The position numbers and the translations under genes are program-made. The notes beneath the pieces were generated by a model, which did not search any database, was not told the DNA's origin, and worked only from the letters and a program-made list of their open reading frames with translations. This document shows positions 1 to 14,000 of a stretch of 64,000 nucleotides of DNA, in pieces (the first letter of the stretch is position 1; the number at the start of each line of letters is the position of its first letter). The stretch is from Watersipora subatra (Eukaryota > Bryozoa > Gymnolaemata > Cheilostomatida > Watersiporidae), in assembly GCF_963576615.1 (NCBI RefSeq), contig NC_088708.1:2604001-2668000 (forward strand), given 5' to 3'.

Positions 1-417
1 AAAGGATCACTGATTGAGTATTATGTTATAGTGATAAGCCCTAGCTGGTAAATTTTAATTATTAACATAATTATGAAGATCTGCTTCGAACCTTCTGCCT
101 GGTAATTAATTATGATTGCGGTCAAATTCCGTGTTTAATTGATTGCGTGTACAACATTTTAATTCTAATTGCATGTTTTAATTCTAATTGCATATCCCTC
201 ACATTCTAAAAACTACTCATTTTCCGCAATGATCGTGGCGCATAGGTTTGAAGCATCAAGTCACAGTACTTTTGATAGTATCTTGTTGAGATGCACAATT
301 GGCAAATGTGGTGTGAGATCTTCATGAATATTTAATGTCGGTAGGGGTGGCCAATTTCTTGATGTTTTAAATGGAATAATTACTGTGTAAATCGCTTATT
401 GTTTCATGCAGATAATA

Positions 418-492
418 GCTTCGAGTTCGTGGGCATTAAACAGCTCTAGAAGAGAGAGTTCATGGGCATTAAACAGCTCTAGAAGAGATAAT
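418..492. repeat. Two-copy direct repeat in TNRC6 intron
   Basis: A roughly 33-bp unit containing GGGCATTAAACAGCTCTAG occurs twice in tandem, with one base difference near its start. It lies in the intron before the first visible TNRC6 exon. The rest of 1-773 shows no recognisable exon. Confidence 0.7.
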
Positions 493-773
493 AATTGTAT
501 CATCTCAGTATCTAAGATAACACATGCTCTGATCAATTTTGGAGCACTATGTAACTTTGGCAATTTCTAACACCTAAACCTGATCTCAATTTAAGGCTGA
601 GCATCCTAGGTTTAATTTCTAGCAGTTAGTAAAAAGTTGACTTTTTATCTTCCTGCTAGAAGGCATTAGGCTGAGAGGCATTCATAGCCAATGCAGATAC
701 TCAGTAGGTATGACATCGTGCTACACCTTAGTGGCCTAGTTGTCGTCTTCACCTTATTTGAAATCTCTTTCAG

Positions 774-2716
774 GCGGTGTTTTGGGAGAAAATAGTCCTT
801 GGGCTTCTTCCAGCTCTTCAAGCATGTGGTCTAACAACACAAACAGTGGGCCTTACCTAGACAACCAAAATGAATCTCGTTTGGCCGCTGCTAACAATGG
901 GCCACAGAGTTTTGATATCCCTGAGTTTGTGCCAGGTGTGCCGTGGCAGGGTGCTAATACCAATAAGGTAGAAGATGACCCCAACATTACACCTGGCAGC
1001 GTCGCAACATCTCTCTCTGTCAGCACTGCATCTCTCCTTAATGGATCTGGTACGTTTTTCATCTTTATGTATAGTGATAGTGCATTTCCTAAACTAATTC
1101 GTAAACCAATCTGAATTTATAGCCAATCAACCCATTGATTATTACACGCACCAAACATCAGCTGCAAGCTACTAGTGTTATCTGACCTGAATGGCAAATG
1201 TTAATATTTACCTAACTACACACTACAGCTGCATATACATTTCTAATTTTCTCTTTACTTAATGGATGTGTCGTCGATGGACCCCATGTGATCAATTTTT
1301 TGCAAAACCTGACAGATTAGCAGGGATTTTTTGGCAATGGTTGTTATTTTTTGGACTTTATGAAGATTGCTAAGTCGACATTTATAAACTTTTCCCAGAA
1401 GGTTTCGTTATTCATAAGCCTCAATTCAAGAAACACATTCTTTAATGAAGTTGACTTGAGATAGGTTTGCTCACAAATTTAGCTCTTAGTTGAATATTTT
1501 ATCTGCTTTTCCTAAGACTGTTTGGTGCAGCCAAGTTATCAAATTGCATTTCACTTGCCTCATTGATTCGTGTTTAGGTCGAAGCAGCACAGACCTGGGT
1601 TGGAGCAATAACTCTGTCACGGGTAACAAGAGCACGTGGTCTAGTCAAAATCCATCTCCTGCCAATGACATGTGGAACAAAACTGCAAGACCACCACCAG
1701 GATTCAACCGAAATATTAATCGTAGTGTGTCCATGCCACAAGGTCCCAGCGATAAGATTTCTGCCTTCAGCCCTGGTAATTTCTTGAACTCTGTATACGG
1801 TTGCTATAGTTGTCAGCATTGGTTTCTAGTCTTCTAGTTTTTAATGGCACTGTTTAGCTTACTCGTCTGTATTGTAGTTGGCATTGCTGCCAGTTGGGAC
1901 AGCCAGTCTGGATTGAGCTCTGCAAGCAACCCGTGGCTTATTCTTCGAAACCTTCCACACCAAGTGGATGGTAACACCCTGAAAACTTTGTGTCAACAGC
2001 ACGGTCCATTACAACATTTTTTCGTGAGCTCTAATAGTGGTCAAGCTCTTGTGCGCTACACTGCTAAAGAAGAGGCTCTAAAGGCTCAGAAGTCACTGAA
2101 CTCTTGTCCCATGTATGAGGCAACTATCACTGCTGAGTTCATCGATGAGAATGAGGTAAGTTATGCTTTTCCATTTACAGTTTAGATTTATAATGGGAGG
2201 ATTATGGCTTTACTCTCCGTTGTGTGTGATTTGTTTGTTGCGGGTGGGAAATTGGCTGCCATTTTCTTGCTGCCTTACTATACCCGAATTATATCGATGG
2301 TTGGCGACCAAAAATAAAATTGAACGATTGCAACCTCAAAATTCGTCTTTATATATAATTTTCTGGTTCTCTATTTTAGTAAGCAATTGGCTATTTTTCA
2401 GCCATGCAAATAACTTGTTATATCAACTTTTTCTCAATGTATCACCTATCACCGATTCTCTTTCTATTTGTAGGTGCAGAGAATTATTGACCAGTGTCAA
2501 CGGCAAGGAAGTGTAGGTCGTTCTCACTCTGTCTCTGCAGCTCCAGGCTCGGGTGTCTGGCCAAACACAAATAACAACAGCAGTTCTTCCAACCTTTGGG
2601 GCAGCACTGGTAGTGTTATGCACTCAGCAGTTGGTGGCTCAGCGTCCACTTGGGGTGGTGTGGCAAGTGGATTTCTTCCAGCATCAGATATAGGAGGCAA
2701 CAGCTACGCCATGTAA
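774..2716 (+). CDS. TNRC6: TNRC6/GW182 scaffold protein, C-terminal exons (partial)
   Basis: Scaffold of miRNA-induced silencing: GW182 proteins bind Argonaute and recruit PABP and the CCR4-NOT and PAN2-PAN3 deadenylases in the cytoplasm. Four coding exons are visible: 774-1049, 1578-1775, 1878-2155 and 2474-2716 (stop TAA). All have AG/GT borders and phases that join. Exon 1 carries a PAM2 motif (PEFVPGVPWQG, followed downstream by ITPGS), the PABP MLLE-binding site of TNRC6. Exon 2 has a PPPGF block and W-containing repeats. Exon 3 holds the RRM-like domain (NPWLILRNLPHQVDG, then TLCQQHGPL, ALVRYTAKEEALKAQKSL). Exon 4 is Ser/Asn/Gly-rich with scattered Trp (VWPN, NLWGS, STWGG), matching the CCR4-NOT-binding C-terminal tail. 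About 330 residues are visible; the Argonaute-binding GW region lies upstream, outside the window. Domain order fits the family exactly. Vertebrate A/B/C paralogy cannot be assigned. Confidence 0.93.
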
Positions 2717-4890
2717 ACTATTATAATCACTGTCTTGCTAACCCGGTACTCTCACAGGATGCTTCACGCTACTCTCTTTCAATATTAGCAGCCAACAGCA
2801 TTCTCACTTTATATTTGACTGCTCAGCATGTTACTATAGATCTCTGCAACGCAATGACATCACCAATACTTGTATTACACAGATGGCAGGTGTGAGCGAG
2901 TGTGCTTACTACGACTCTATTCAATAATTCCACCTCCCCTATGTATCCTAGTACTGTATCGCCAAGTTAGATATATCATAGGTAATCCGATCTAGTTACA
3001 TATTTAATCTAGTGTGTCGACTGTTAAATTATAATATATATAATTTTCTTAATTATATGCTATCACTAGCTTAGTCGATTGAATCATTGTTTTTCCTGCC
3101 GAAGTATTACATTAAATCAACTATACAATTGAATCTATGTGCTACGATTATTCAAAGTCATAATGACAGCTCGTCGGCTGCCCAAGGCTCATGGTGCGCA
3201 TACTCTCTATTCTATTCCTTGACATACTATTATTATCTATTATTATGCATTTTTCTCTTTGAGTATGTGTGATTTTGGCCCAGGTGGTAACTCTAACCTT
3301 TCTATATTATTGCATGGGCAATTTTATTCAAACAGTAATTGCCATTGTTATTATTATTCTTGTAATGTTAGTTTGGCTGCCTAGAGATATTGTCCACATG
3401 TATGCGTTACATGCCACATTTTATGCCTTCATAACGTATGTTTCGGAGTTTTGTAAAAAAATTTCTTGCGAAATACCAAAAACAAGGTTTTTGTCATGTG
3501 ATTCTATTTTTCTTATCAGATCTTTGCACAAACAGATATTAATGTTTGTATAGTATTTGCAATCAGATATTTTATCATTTTCAATGTGCCAAGTTCTCAA
3601 CATAGGTGAAACGAATGCATATGAGTCTGTGATGATTGTATGGTTACATAACCCTCTCTGCTTGCTCGCCTCTCCACGCTTCTAGTTCCGCTCACTTATA
3701 TTTAACAATAGGAAAGGGATGACTTTCAAGTCATAGTGCAAACCTTTTCTCACCGTCTGACCCATCATAATATTATATAGCTTAGTAGATGTACGTGATA
3801 TAGCTCTTTGATACGAGCGGTTTGCTCATGCAATGGCCCGTCAGTCAATTCTCTACTTCATAAGTACTTTTGTTTACTAAAACCGGTTTTACTAGTTTCC
3901 AAAATGCCTCAAAACTGTTTTCTAAAATTTGTGAGCTACAATATTTCGACTGAGCCACTTGGTGGCTGGTGGTGTAAGAAAACATGCATCATGGTATAAT
4001 GTCTACAGTATTGTGACTAAAATCATTGAGCTTGCATGATCTCTCAATCTCAAATAGATGCGTACATGACATGTTTGTCAGTTTTTTTTTTGAAATCAGA
4101 TGTAATAAAGTAAGCTTCTGTGTTATCAATCTCGGCATTCCGATTAAAATATAATTTTTCTCTTTAAAAACTAGAAAATCCAGAAAAAGTCAATTTGGTG
4201 TAATGCAATCATTGGTGCTACGTAACCGTCGTTTTAGCGCAGCACTCAATAGTCTTTCTTGTCAGGGTGACTAGGCGAACGATTGCCATGCTGTGTCATT
4301 CCGCAAAAAACTATATGCTATCTTTTCGTGCTCACAACTATATACCGCATCGTACACTAATATCTGCCCTTAAGGGAAAATATGTTACAAAAGAATGATC
4401 GCATTAAGTAGAGCTGATATATTTTTACTTGTAAACCTGGCATTTGGCTGGTGAATTTTGCCCTCAACGTAATTGTCGTTACATCAAGTATATTACTTTT
4501 GTTTAATCAAACCTATGATTGCTGCTATTATCATCCCTACATATACTCACCTTGTTGCTGCTATGGCCCCAAAACCGCCCGTGAAAGCTCGATTTTTGCT
4601 AGCGACTGTGTGTAGTATATCTCAAAATGACATACTCTTTATCACAACTATTTGGATTAAGGTTTATCATAGAATTGCACCATGATATTTTACTGTATGT
4701 TTTCCAGTTAAAAACTACCAGCACACATTCTGCCATGTTTAGCAGTTTGAAAAATTACTACCAGTCAAATATGCCTAATCATTATAATTCATGTATTTTG
4801 CTTTGCTTATTTTTTCTTTTGTGTGATGTTACAATTATATCCTTTGCTTCTTGTAGTTTATATTTTTTGTGGTAAATTACGTACAATAAA
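2717..4890 (+). other. TNRC6 3' UTR and intergenic DNA
   Basis: AT-rich noncoding stretch after the TNRC6 stop. Short open frames here are unremarkable. An AATAAA at 4885-4890 is a plausible distal poly(A) signal, giving a 2.2-kb 3' UTR; another AATAAA lies near 4104. Long 3' UTRs are usual for TNRC6 genes. No other structure was seen. Confidence 0.5.
4885..4890 (+). terminator. Candidate TNRC6 poly(A) signal
   Basis: AATAAA on the plus strand, about 2.17 kb after the TNRC6 stop and about 100 bp before the opposing EIF3L signal. Confidence 0.4.
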
Positions 4891-4991
4891 TATTGCTGTG
4901 GCACTTGACATTAAAGACTTCAGAATGTCTTTTGCGACTCATCAGTTCCTACCTCCATAAGATGAGACCTTTGTGCAATTACTCAACATGG

Positions 4992-4997
4992 TTTATT
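4992..4997 (-). terminator. Candidate EIF3L poly(A) signal
   Basis: TTTATT on the plus strand reads AATAAA on the minus strand, about 70 bases downstream of the EIF3L stop. Confidence 0.5.
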
Positions 4998-5065
4998 AAT
5001 CCAAAAACTGATACATCTGATTTGTGAAATTTCAAACAAACCAACTTGCGTCTGTGACGAGGTGA

Positions 5066-8000
5066 TCATCTTGGCTGTTTGGTGCCCAACTTTTTTAAAT
5101 TCTTGTTTAGCTGAAAGTAAATGAAAATAATGTAAGGAAATGAAAGTTGTAGCTTGCAATAATAGGCATAGAAATGGAAAAATGATGATCTAATTTTGGA
5201 AGTGTACCTCAGTAAACTTGTGAATCTGACGGACAAAGAAATCTCCATGTCTCCGTGCAACTTGAGTGTCAGCAATGTGGATCATGTCCTGTAAGAGGAA
5301 AGTTAAATTAAGTGTAGAAAACATGGGTTAGAACATATTGGAAAAAATGTTCAGGACAATACTCACATTGTCGATATAGAAGTCGACTTCTGAACCAGAC
5401 TGAAACTCCCCTTCAAGTCCGCTGGCACCACCTGTCCAGACCACATTTTTCATCTTATGCTGCAATAGAACACAAAAAGATTTTGTTAAATTATAAGATC
5501 ATAGTAAAGCATTTCGGGAAAATATAAAAGCTCCACCTTTATGTGGTACATTAAAATTGTAAACTAATGTTTCGCCTTCAGCTGCACTCATATACAGCAT
5601 TTTTGTACTAAAAACGTGTTAATGCATTTTAATGTAACACCATTTATTCTAGCTTTAAATAAGTGATAAAAATTGAAAGTTTGCATATCGATGAAGAATA
5701 AGCCAAGAGTGGATGGACAAGAAGGAGAATATCGTCACTTGATCTGCTGTAGTGAAACAAAACAGTAACTTTTACCCGACAGCAATTTTTTTCAACTGTA
5801 CATATGCTGTACGCTTTTTATCCAAAACATGTGGTGCATTTTGATGCCACATATTTTGATTCATGTAACTTGGTAACTTTGACAAGTATATAAAAGCTGT
5901 TGCTTTCAGTTGACGATATTAGTTTAATAGATCATCAGTAATTGTGATAACGGCAAATAACCAGCAAATACCATGCAAGTAAATGGGCTACCAAAATGAA
6001 CACAATAACATAATTACTATACATTTTAAAACACATTTGGGACACCAGTAAAAACGTGCTACACATCAAAAGCTAATATGCTAAATATTAGAAAATATAA
6101 AGATAATGAGATAACACTTCGAACATCACTGCCTTTAAAAGGAGCTGCTGCAACAAAATATAAAAATGCTGATGACATTTTAGCTGAAGTAAAGATAATT
6201 TGCTAAAGTGGTTTCTTTTACGTCTACCATATGAGAAGCATCAAATTTGAACTGAAGATTTTGGAAATACAAAAACAAAACATGAATGGGCAACTCCAAA
6301 TATTGCACCTCTAGTTTAGCTATACCTTGACCAGCAAATTTCAAGTCGAAGATGTTGACATTTGAATAAATACACAAACTAAGAAAGTGATGGACAGCTT
6401 GGGTGAAAAGTAAAATGAGACTGACAATTTTAATAATATTTGATAATCTCTGCTGGATTAAACAAATATTTTTTATTCCATCGTAATACCTTTTCATTAT
6501 TTTCACTCACACCTGCTGTCAATTGTAAAATCATAGCCACCTAGCAAACAACGTGATAGTAGTTTTATCATGATGCAAGCCATGTGTGTTCAACATGGCC
6601 ATTTTGAAGTGGATACGAATCCATCAAAGAGTATCTGCCTACAAAGGCTTACCAAGTGCAAATCCACATAATTTTGTTATTAGCGATGATAATCAAAAAT
6701 ATTTTTAAGATAATACCATTTGGCAGGCTACAAACAGTACAGGAAATGCAAAATACCAAGTTACAGTCATGTGCAGATGTATGAAACTGCCCTATGAATT
6801 TGCATGAACTCGAGAGTACAATTCCTAATAGAATAAAGAGAACTATTTCAAATATAACAAAGCAAGGTATCATTTTAATCCTCAGTCTCCTCTTCAAGAT
6901 GGTGTCATTTGAAGCATAATTACAAAGTTTACTCCACTCTCCTAAAGGACATGACACTCTCACTCAAATAAGTTTAGTATTTAATAATAATATGAAGTGA
7001 GTACAAGTAAATATTCTAATTTCATCTCTATAAGCCGTCATTGCAAAATCTTTGAAGTTTTGCAATTGTTGTGTATCTAAAGATATAAAAATAAGAATTC
7101 TTGACATTTTGTGCCTTCGTTGTACAGTATTTTCATTAGTAACATCTTCACTATCAAAACTACCGCAGAACAGCAAGCAACCAATATTTTCCTTCATAAA
7201 AAAAGAATTTCTATGCGATAAATTGCTAAAAGAGCTGGTAGTTCAAGAAAAGGAGTGTCTGGTGTCATCCAGAGATTCAACGAGACTGGCTGCAGTACTG
7301 AAGATAAACCACACTCTGGTCGCCCGAAAAAGAGCACTAGTAGAGAAGACAGAACTCTGGTGGGGTTATCCTTGGGAGACTGTAGAACGTCTAGCAGTGA
7401 ACTAACCAGAGACTGGCAGGACACAAGCAATATTAAAGTGCATACATTTACAGTTAGAAGACGCCTAATTGTTGTTGGGTTGAAGGGCTGCAAAGCAAGA
7501 AAAAAGCCACTGGTGACAGAGAAACAATGGTGCAATCGATTAAAGTGGGCACGCCATCACAAGACATGGAGTGTGGACCAGTGGAAGAGAGCACTTTTTT
7601 CCGATGAATCTACCTTTTCTGTTACAAACCACTCTGGTTTGCAGTATGTTAGAAGAAGACCATGAGAAGCTTTCAAGCCATGGTGTATTACTCTCATAGT
7701 AGAGCACCCTGCATCAGTGATGGTTTGGGGCTGTATGGCGGCATCAGGAGTTGGACGGTTTGTCTTTGTACTTTGCATGATGAACGGAGAAAAATATATC
7801 AAAACTGCATCATGCAAAGTAAAATGTTACCAAGTGCTAAGGCTTTGTTTGGTGAAGGTTCAAATGACTGGTAGTTCCAGGATGACAATGCCCCCTGCCA
7901 CCGTGCTAAGAAAGTCAAAGAGTGGATGCAACAAGAGGGAGTCAGCACATTGCCATGGCCAGTTCAGAGCCCAAATTTGAATCCCATTAAAAATCTGTGG

Positions 8001-11000
8001 CAACGCATGGCAGCTATAGTAAACAAGACCAAGCCCAAAACTAAGAATGAGCAGATGGAGGGCCTTGTGAGAGCTTGGCACAGAGTAAAAACTCGTACAC
8101 ACTCTTGCTCAAATCGACGATTAGCTGTGCGATTGACCGCAACGATGAACTGCTATGACGTGATTTTGTGATGAGCGGCCAATGTACGTAATCGTTGCTA
8201 GCGACAATGCGATGGACTTTCAACATGTTGAACTTTGACACTGATGATTGCAACTGTTAGCTTCTTGATTGGCTGTTTGTTGACCGCATCGAGTCCAATT
8301 TTAACAGTTGTGAAGCTTGGTGTCAAATCAGGTAAAATTTAAAAAAGATAACTATTTATGAGTTTCTAGCCCGCAGTTCCTAACTCGGTTGCGGAATGTA
8401 CACAGAAATAAATTTTTTACTATAATGTAACTATAGTAATTACATGTAACTATGGAATAATAAGTATAATAATAATAACTCTAATAAGTAATTGGAATGT
8501 ACTATAATCGCCAACACAGCTACACATTTTTCAAACCGACTAGAACTCGTAGGCGATGATCTCACAAAGAGCTATCTTAATTATACGGTACCATACCGTC
8601 AATTCATATTCACAAACATGGCGAAGAACTACACTCGTGATAAATTGCATAATCAGATAATTAAAAGATAACAAAAGGACCCACGATATCCCCAATGTAA
8701 TTTCGTGATTTCTAATTGGTTGTTGGTTAGCGGATCACCTACAACTAATCGCTCATATTGTGTACACCTTATCATTGGTGATGTAAAAACAGCTAATCGT
8801 TGTAGTCCATCGCACAGCTAAACGTTGATTTGAGCGATAGTGTTTACAGACAGGCTTTAATTGAGCCAAGAAAACTGCAAAAGTTGGTTGCATTAATACC
8901 CAACTGCTGTCATCTTGTCATAGAGAACAAAGGCTGACCAATCATGTACTGAGACTACGAAGCTTCAGTAATCACCTCCAGTTTCTTTACAAAAAGTATT
9001 TATACACCCAACTGCCCTTTTAGGGGCCACAAACCTGGTCAAGGAGTTGTTCAGCTTTGAAAATTATTTAGTAGGTTGCATAACTGCACACATTAAACAA
9101 TAGAGGGCAGCCTAATGTTTCAATTATTAAATTAGTAGATTAATCATTAAAATAATCAGATAGCGGACACTATCAGCATTAAAATGATACTAATATATTC
9201 GCTGTAGCTATACTTTAAGCTGCATAAAAACAGTTTGAAATTTTGCACATGGCTGCATGTGAACTTGGCCTAAAAACTAAAATGATAGTTCTTAAAACAA
9301 ATTCTGAAGCACTAACAAATATGCCAAGCAATAATTTTTTATTAACATATTTTTATTAACATTAAATTAACATTAATATTGGCTGTTTACTATTTAACAC
9401 TATTATGTAAAGCCATCGGAAAATGTCCAGCCATGTTTTACCGCAAGACAGAATATGACAGAAAAGGTTGAAAAAATGCTATGATTTTTCGAACTACAAT
9501 TTCAGGAAGTTAACTTTAGTTGAATTCATTGAAGGCTCTTTTTTCATATCATAACTATTGATGCACCAGAATTGTTTGAAATGGAACTAGAATTTTGTTT
9601 GCACCAAAATTGAGTGAGTGAGGCAGGAAGCAAGGTCATAAATGGCTCACCTTTATATTTCACACTCAGCGTGCACGGTACAAACATAGCGTGCACGGTA
9701 CAAACATAGCGTGAACGGTACAAACATAGCGTGCACGGTACAAACATAGCGTGCACGGTACAAACGAGAACAAAACCTTATGAAAGCAGTACACTTACCT
9801 TAAAGCCCATAAGAGCGATACTCAGTTCCTCCTGAGTCTGAAATTACAATTAAACATGATATGCAACAGATATTGTACTATTAGGGTATTAGTACTACGA
9901 CTTTCGGGCCAAACAACCGCACGGCAAACTAGAAGCATATACACAACTAGAAGTGCCGAAGGATCTGCACAGTGTCAGTTGTGACTACTTAGTGGCTGTA
10001 AACCGTTAGGAAGTCGAAATGCGAGTCTTTTTTTCATGGTTAACAAGTTTACGATAAGTTTTGGCGAGTCAGTGTAGATATTTAAAGATAGATTTTGTCA
10101 AAAAAACCTGCAGAAGAAGACAGGGTCAATAGCGAGTCTTGAATGCTCACGATTAGATAAGTCTGGTAATTGTAAACCTTGGACCAACTTGTTGCATGGC
10201 CAACAGAGACAAAATATATAACATCATAATCTTTAGGGCATGCATTCTTTAGCAAGACTGAATATACCAAGAAAATGAGCACTGCATATCTCTACTTACT
10301 CATGATGATATAAACATCTCTAGCTAATATATGCATGAGAATTCTACATTACCTATAAAATATGTGGCTATAGTTTACATAGTTAATGTCTAACAGAAAG
10401 CGTCTGCTAAGTAGAAGTTTGTTTTCATTATTATTGTCCAAGTCAAAATTTTAGATATTATCAGAAGTGGTTATAACAGCGCCATAATGAATATCTTTCA
10501 AAGAGCGTAATAGTTTGTCATAATTACGTACTATCCCTCGTGACAATGGTAGCCGCTAACATCCTATATGCAAGACTATCTCATACTCCCACCATTCATT
10601 ACTAGTAGTAATTTACTACACATTCAAAGGTGACAAGACATCCAGTTAGGTCGAGGTAGGTATTTTGTTAACTTTATCGAGCACAAAACTGAGCTAATCC
10701 TGGGTGTCTTGAAAAAAATTGTGTTGTCAAATCTATTTAAACGATTTCAGACATTGCTAGGGCAAAGCAACTTGTGAAAAAACACTCATAGAGCAGTAAC
10801 TAGAGGATCTCTGCTTAAACCACTTAATAGCAAAATCGTAGATGGTTTGAAACACTGAAAAGAACAGGTCTAAAAACTGAACAGATATATTTTTACTATA
10901 AAAGTTTGAGATTTAGAGTCAATATGCCACATTCTCTTCTCTATGGCATTAATGAAACATCATTGTTTTCACTATTGCATGGATAAATGGACTGACCTTT

Positions 11001-14000
11001 TAATCATGCTTTCAAATGAGGTTTTATTTTTGTATGTTTCGAAAAGTGTTTTGTTGATCCGGGGGTGACAACAAAACTGAATTATAACTTGCAAAAACAA
11101 CGGCACGCTGTTTCTCTTTTTGCAAATGCGGCAAAATATTTGTGGTTTGTCCGTTCGCGTAAAAACATTGTCTGTCATGTTCGATAGCACACATCCCTGG
11201 GATGACCTTGATAGTTCCATGTCACAAATGTATGTGCTTTTTGTGCATCTGTCTTTTCATGCTATAAATAGGTTAAAGGTTGACTTGCAACAAAATTCAT
11301 ATTGCAGTTATTTGGTATCAAAAGATTCACCATGTCTTACTCTGCTGCGTTGAAGGTGCAAAATATGTGGAAATGCGATTACAAGCTCTTAAAAGCTCAA
11401 AAACCATCAGTTAATCGCAGCTATCACGAAACCGCCGTAGATTAGAATCTCTTTCCAAAACGGCTCAAATGGGACATCGTTGAAAACGATGGCTTCTGTT
11501 TACACTTTCATGCAACCTTATCCGTCGAAATATTTTCACAAATATACTTCACACATTCAATAAAACCATGTCTATTGTCCTTGCGCATCTGTTTTCATCA
11601 TTGTAATGCTGTCACCTAAACCTACCATACAAATTTGTTTAATCTTTTAACCATAGCTCGAAGGAGTGCATATTATCCCCTGATAAACATGACAAGCCTG
11701 TTGGCCACCTGTGATAGTCGAAAAATGCTGCCGAAAATATTCGCACTGTTTGGCAAGAAGTATGGGTCCCATGATCAGATTGCGACTAGATGATTAGACC
11801 AAGCTGAAACAAAACTGTAAAGTAGCGAGCATCTATATTTGATACGAACTTTTGGGAAGAACCCGAAGTGTTTGTCATACACGTTTTATATTAAGCCTTT
11901 TATTGCCCTTTCATTTCACCTTATAACATAACGTGTCAAAACAATAACCACAATAACTATTTGTTCCTGACAACTATTCTCCAGCTTATTAAATGTAAAA
12001 AGGATGCTCCTAGCATAACAGAGACTGCCCCAACCTTGAGTATTAAACAGACGGATGAACAGTGTTGAACAGGCGGAAATGGTATGGATGAAGAAGAAAC
12101 CACAAACAATTGTCTCACCATATCCATAAAGGTAGCTAGCTTGGACAAGGTAAGGGTAGAGTAGAGCTTTAGGTAGCTCCTGATCGTTCCAAGCATGTGG
12201 TGCTGCTGCACTTCATCCATGAAAACTCTCAACTGCAGCATGTACGGCTCCTTAACACACAAATGAACAGCATGTATGGCTCCTTAACACACAAATGAAC
12301 ATAATGTACGGCTCCTTAACACACAAATGAACAGCATGTATGGCTCCTTAACACACCAATGAACAGCATGTATGGCTCTCTAACACACAAATAAATAGCA
12401 TGAACAGCTCCTTAACACACAAATGAACAGCATGTATGGCTCCTTAATACACAAATGAACAGCATGTATGGCTCCTTAACACACAAATGAACAGCATGTA
12501 CGGCTCCTTAACACACAAATGAACAGCATGTATGGCTCCTTAATACACAAATGAACAGCATGTACGGCTCCTTAACACACAAATGAACAGCATGTATGGC
12601 TCCTTAACACACAAATGAACAGCATGTATGGCTCCTTAACACACAAATGAACAGCATGTACGGCTCCTCAACACACAAATGAACATCATGCATTGTGAGC
12701 AGAGCAGAATGAGCTCCAATTTACAACTCAATATAAAAACTTAATGCTACATGCATTTTTTAGAATAAACCGACTGTACACTTGCAATGACCTTCAAGAG
12801 TGAGTAGTGGGGCCTAGCTTGAAGCTGATAGCCTAGCTTGGAACTGATAGGGAAGTGCCTACCTTATGGTAGTTGAGGGGGCTGTCATAGTTTGGAGGCA
12901 CTGGCGAGAGAAACTTGGGGCAGGCAAAGGCGAATGCGCTCTGAAACTCCAAAGTATCGCTGAAAGTAGCGGATATACTGAGTAAATTGATAAATAAGCA
13001 TCATATCAAGCAGCATCTAACTTTTGAGTCGAGTGATGCTAACATCAAGCATATGACTGTATATCTATATATATATGAGCTGGTGGCTCGAAGACCTTAC
13101 CCTTTCTGCATCTTTAGCCTCTTGTCTTGGTGCTTATCTTGGAGCTGAGAGTGTACACTTTCATCAATTCTCATTGGGTGAAGAACCAGGCAAATGTTTA
13201 ACAGAGTATACATCTGGTCATTTTGTTTGTTTATCTGCAAAAATAATGAATAGCATTATGCACTTTTCTACACAATAGCTCCCAATCAGTGCGCCTGCTT
13301 GTACGTGACTCGTCTACTATCATACTATCACTGCACCTGCTTGTACGTGACTCGTCTACTATCACTGCACCTGTTTGTACGTGACTCGTCTACTATCACT
13401 GCACCTGTTTGTACGTGACTCGTCTACTATCACTGCACCTGTTTGTACGTGACTCGTCTACTATCACTGCACCTGTTTGTACGTGACTCGTCTACTATCA
13501 CTGCACCTGTTTGTACGTGACTCGCCTACTATCACTGCACCTGTTTGTACGTGACTCGACTACTATCACTGCACCTGTTTGTATGTGACTCGTCTACTAT
13601 CACTGCACCTGTTTGTACGTGACTCGTCTACTATCACTGCACCTGTTTGTACGTGTTCCTTGCACGCAACCATTTAAAATACATTAGTTTACCTGCTATG
13701 ATAATTTGTTTTTCAGACTCGATGATAAAATTTAGATCAAGCTGAGGAGAAGGTCTAATTGGTTATCTTCTTGTTTCTTTGCTATGAAAATAGTTATAGC
13801 GTAAAATAACATTTTCACCAAAGCCCTCAACCTTCAAACACACACATTTTCAAATTTTAATAAAATAACATTTTCACAATTTTCTAAAATCTTCTCAATG
13901 GGTTAATGTAGGTAAATCACTAAATTCTTACGGCTAACCTAATAGATCCTTCAACCTAATAGATCTTTATAGATAGATGTAGATCTATTCAACTGTTATA

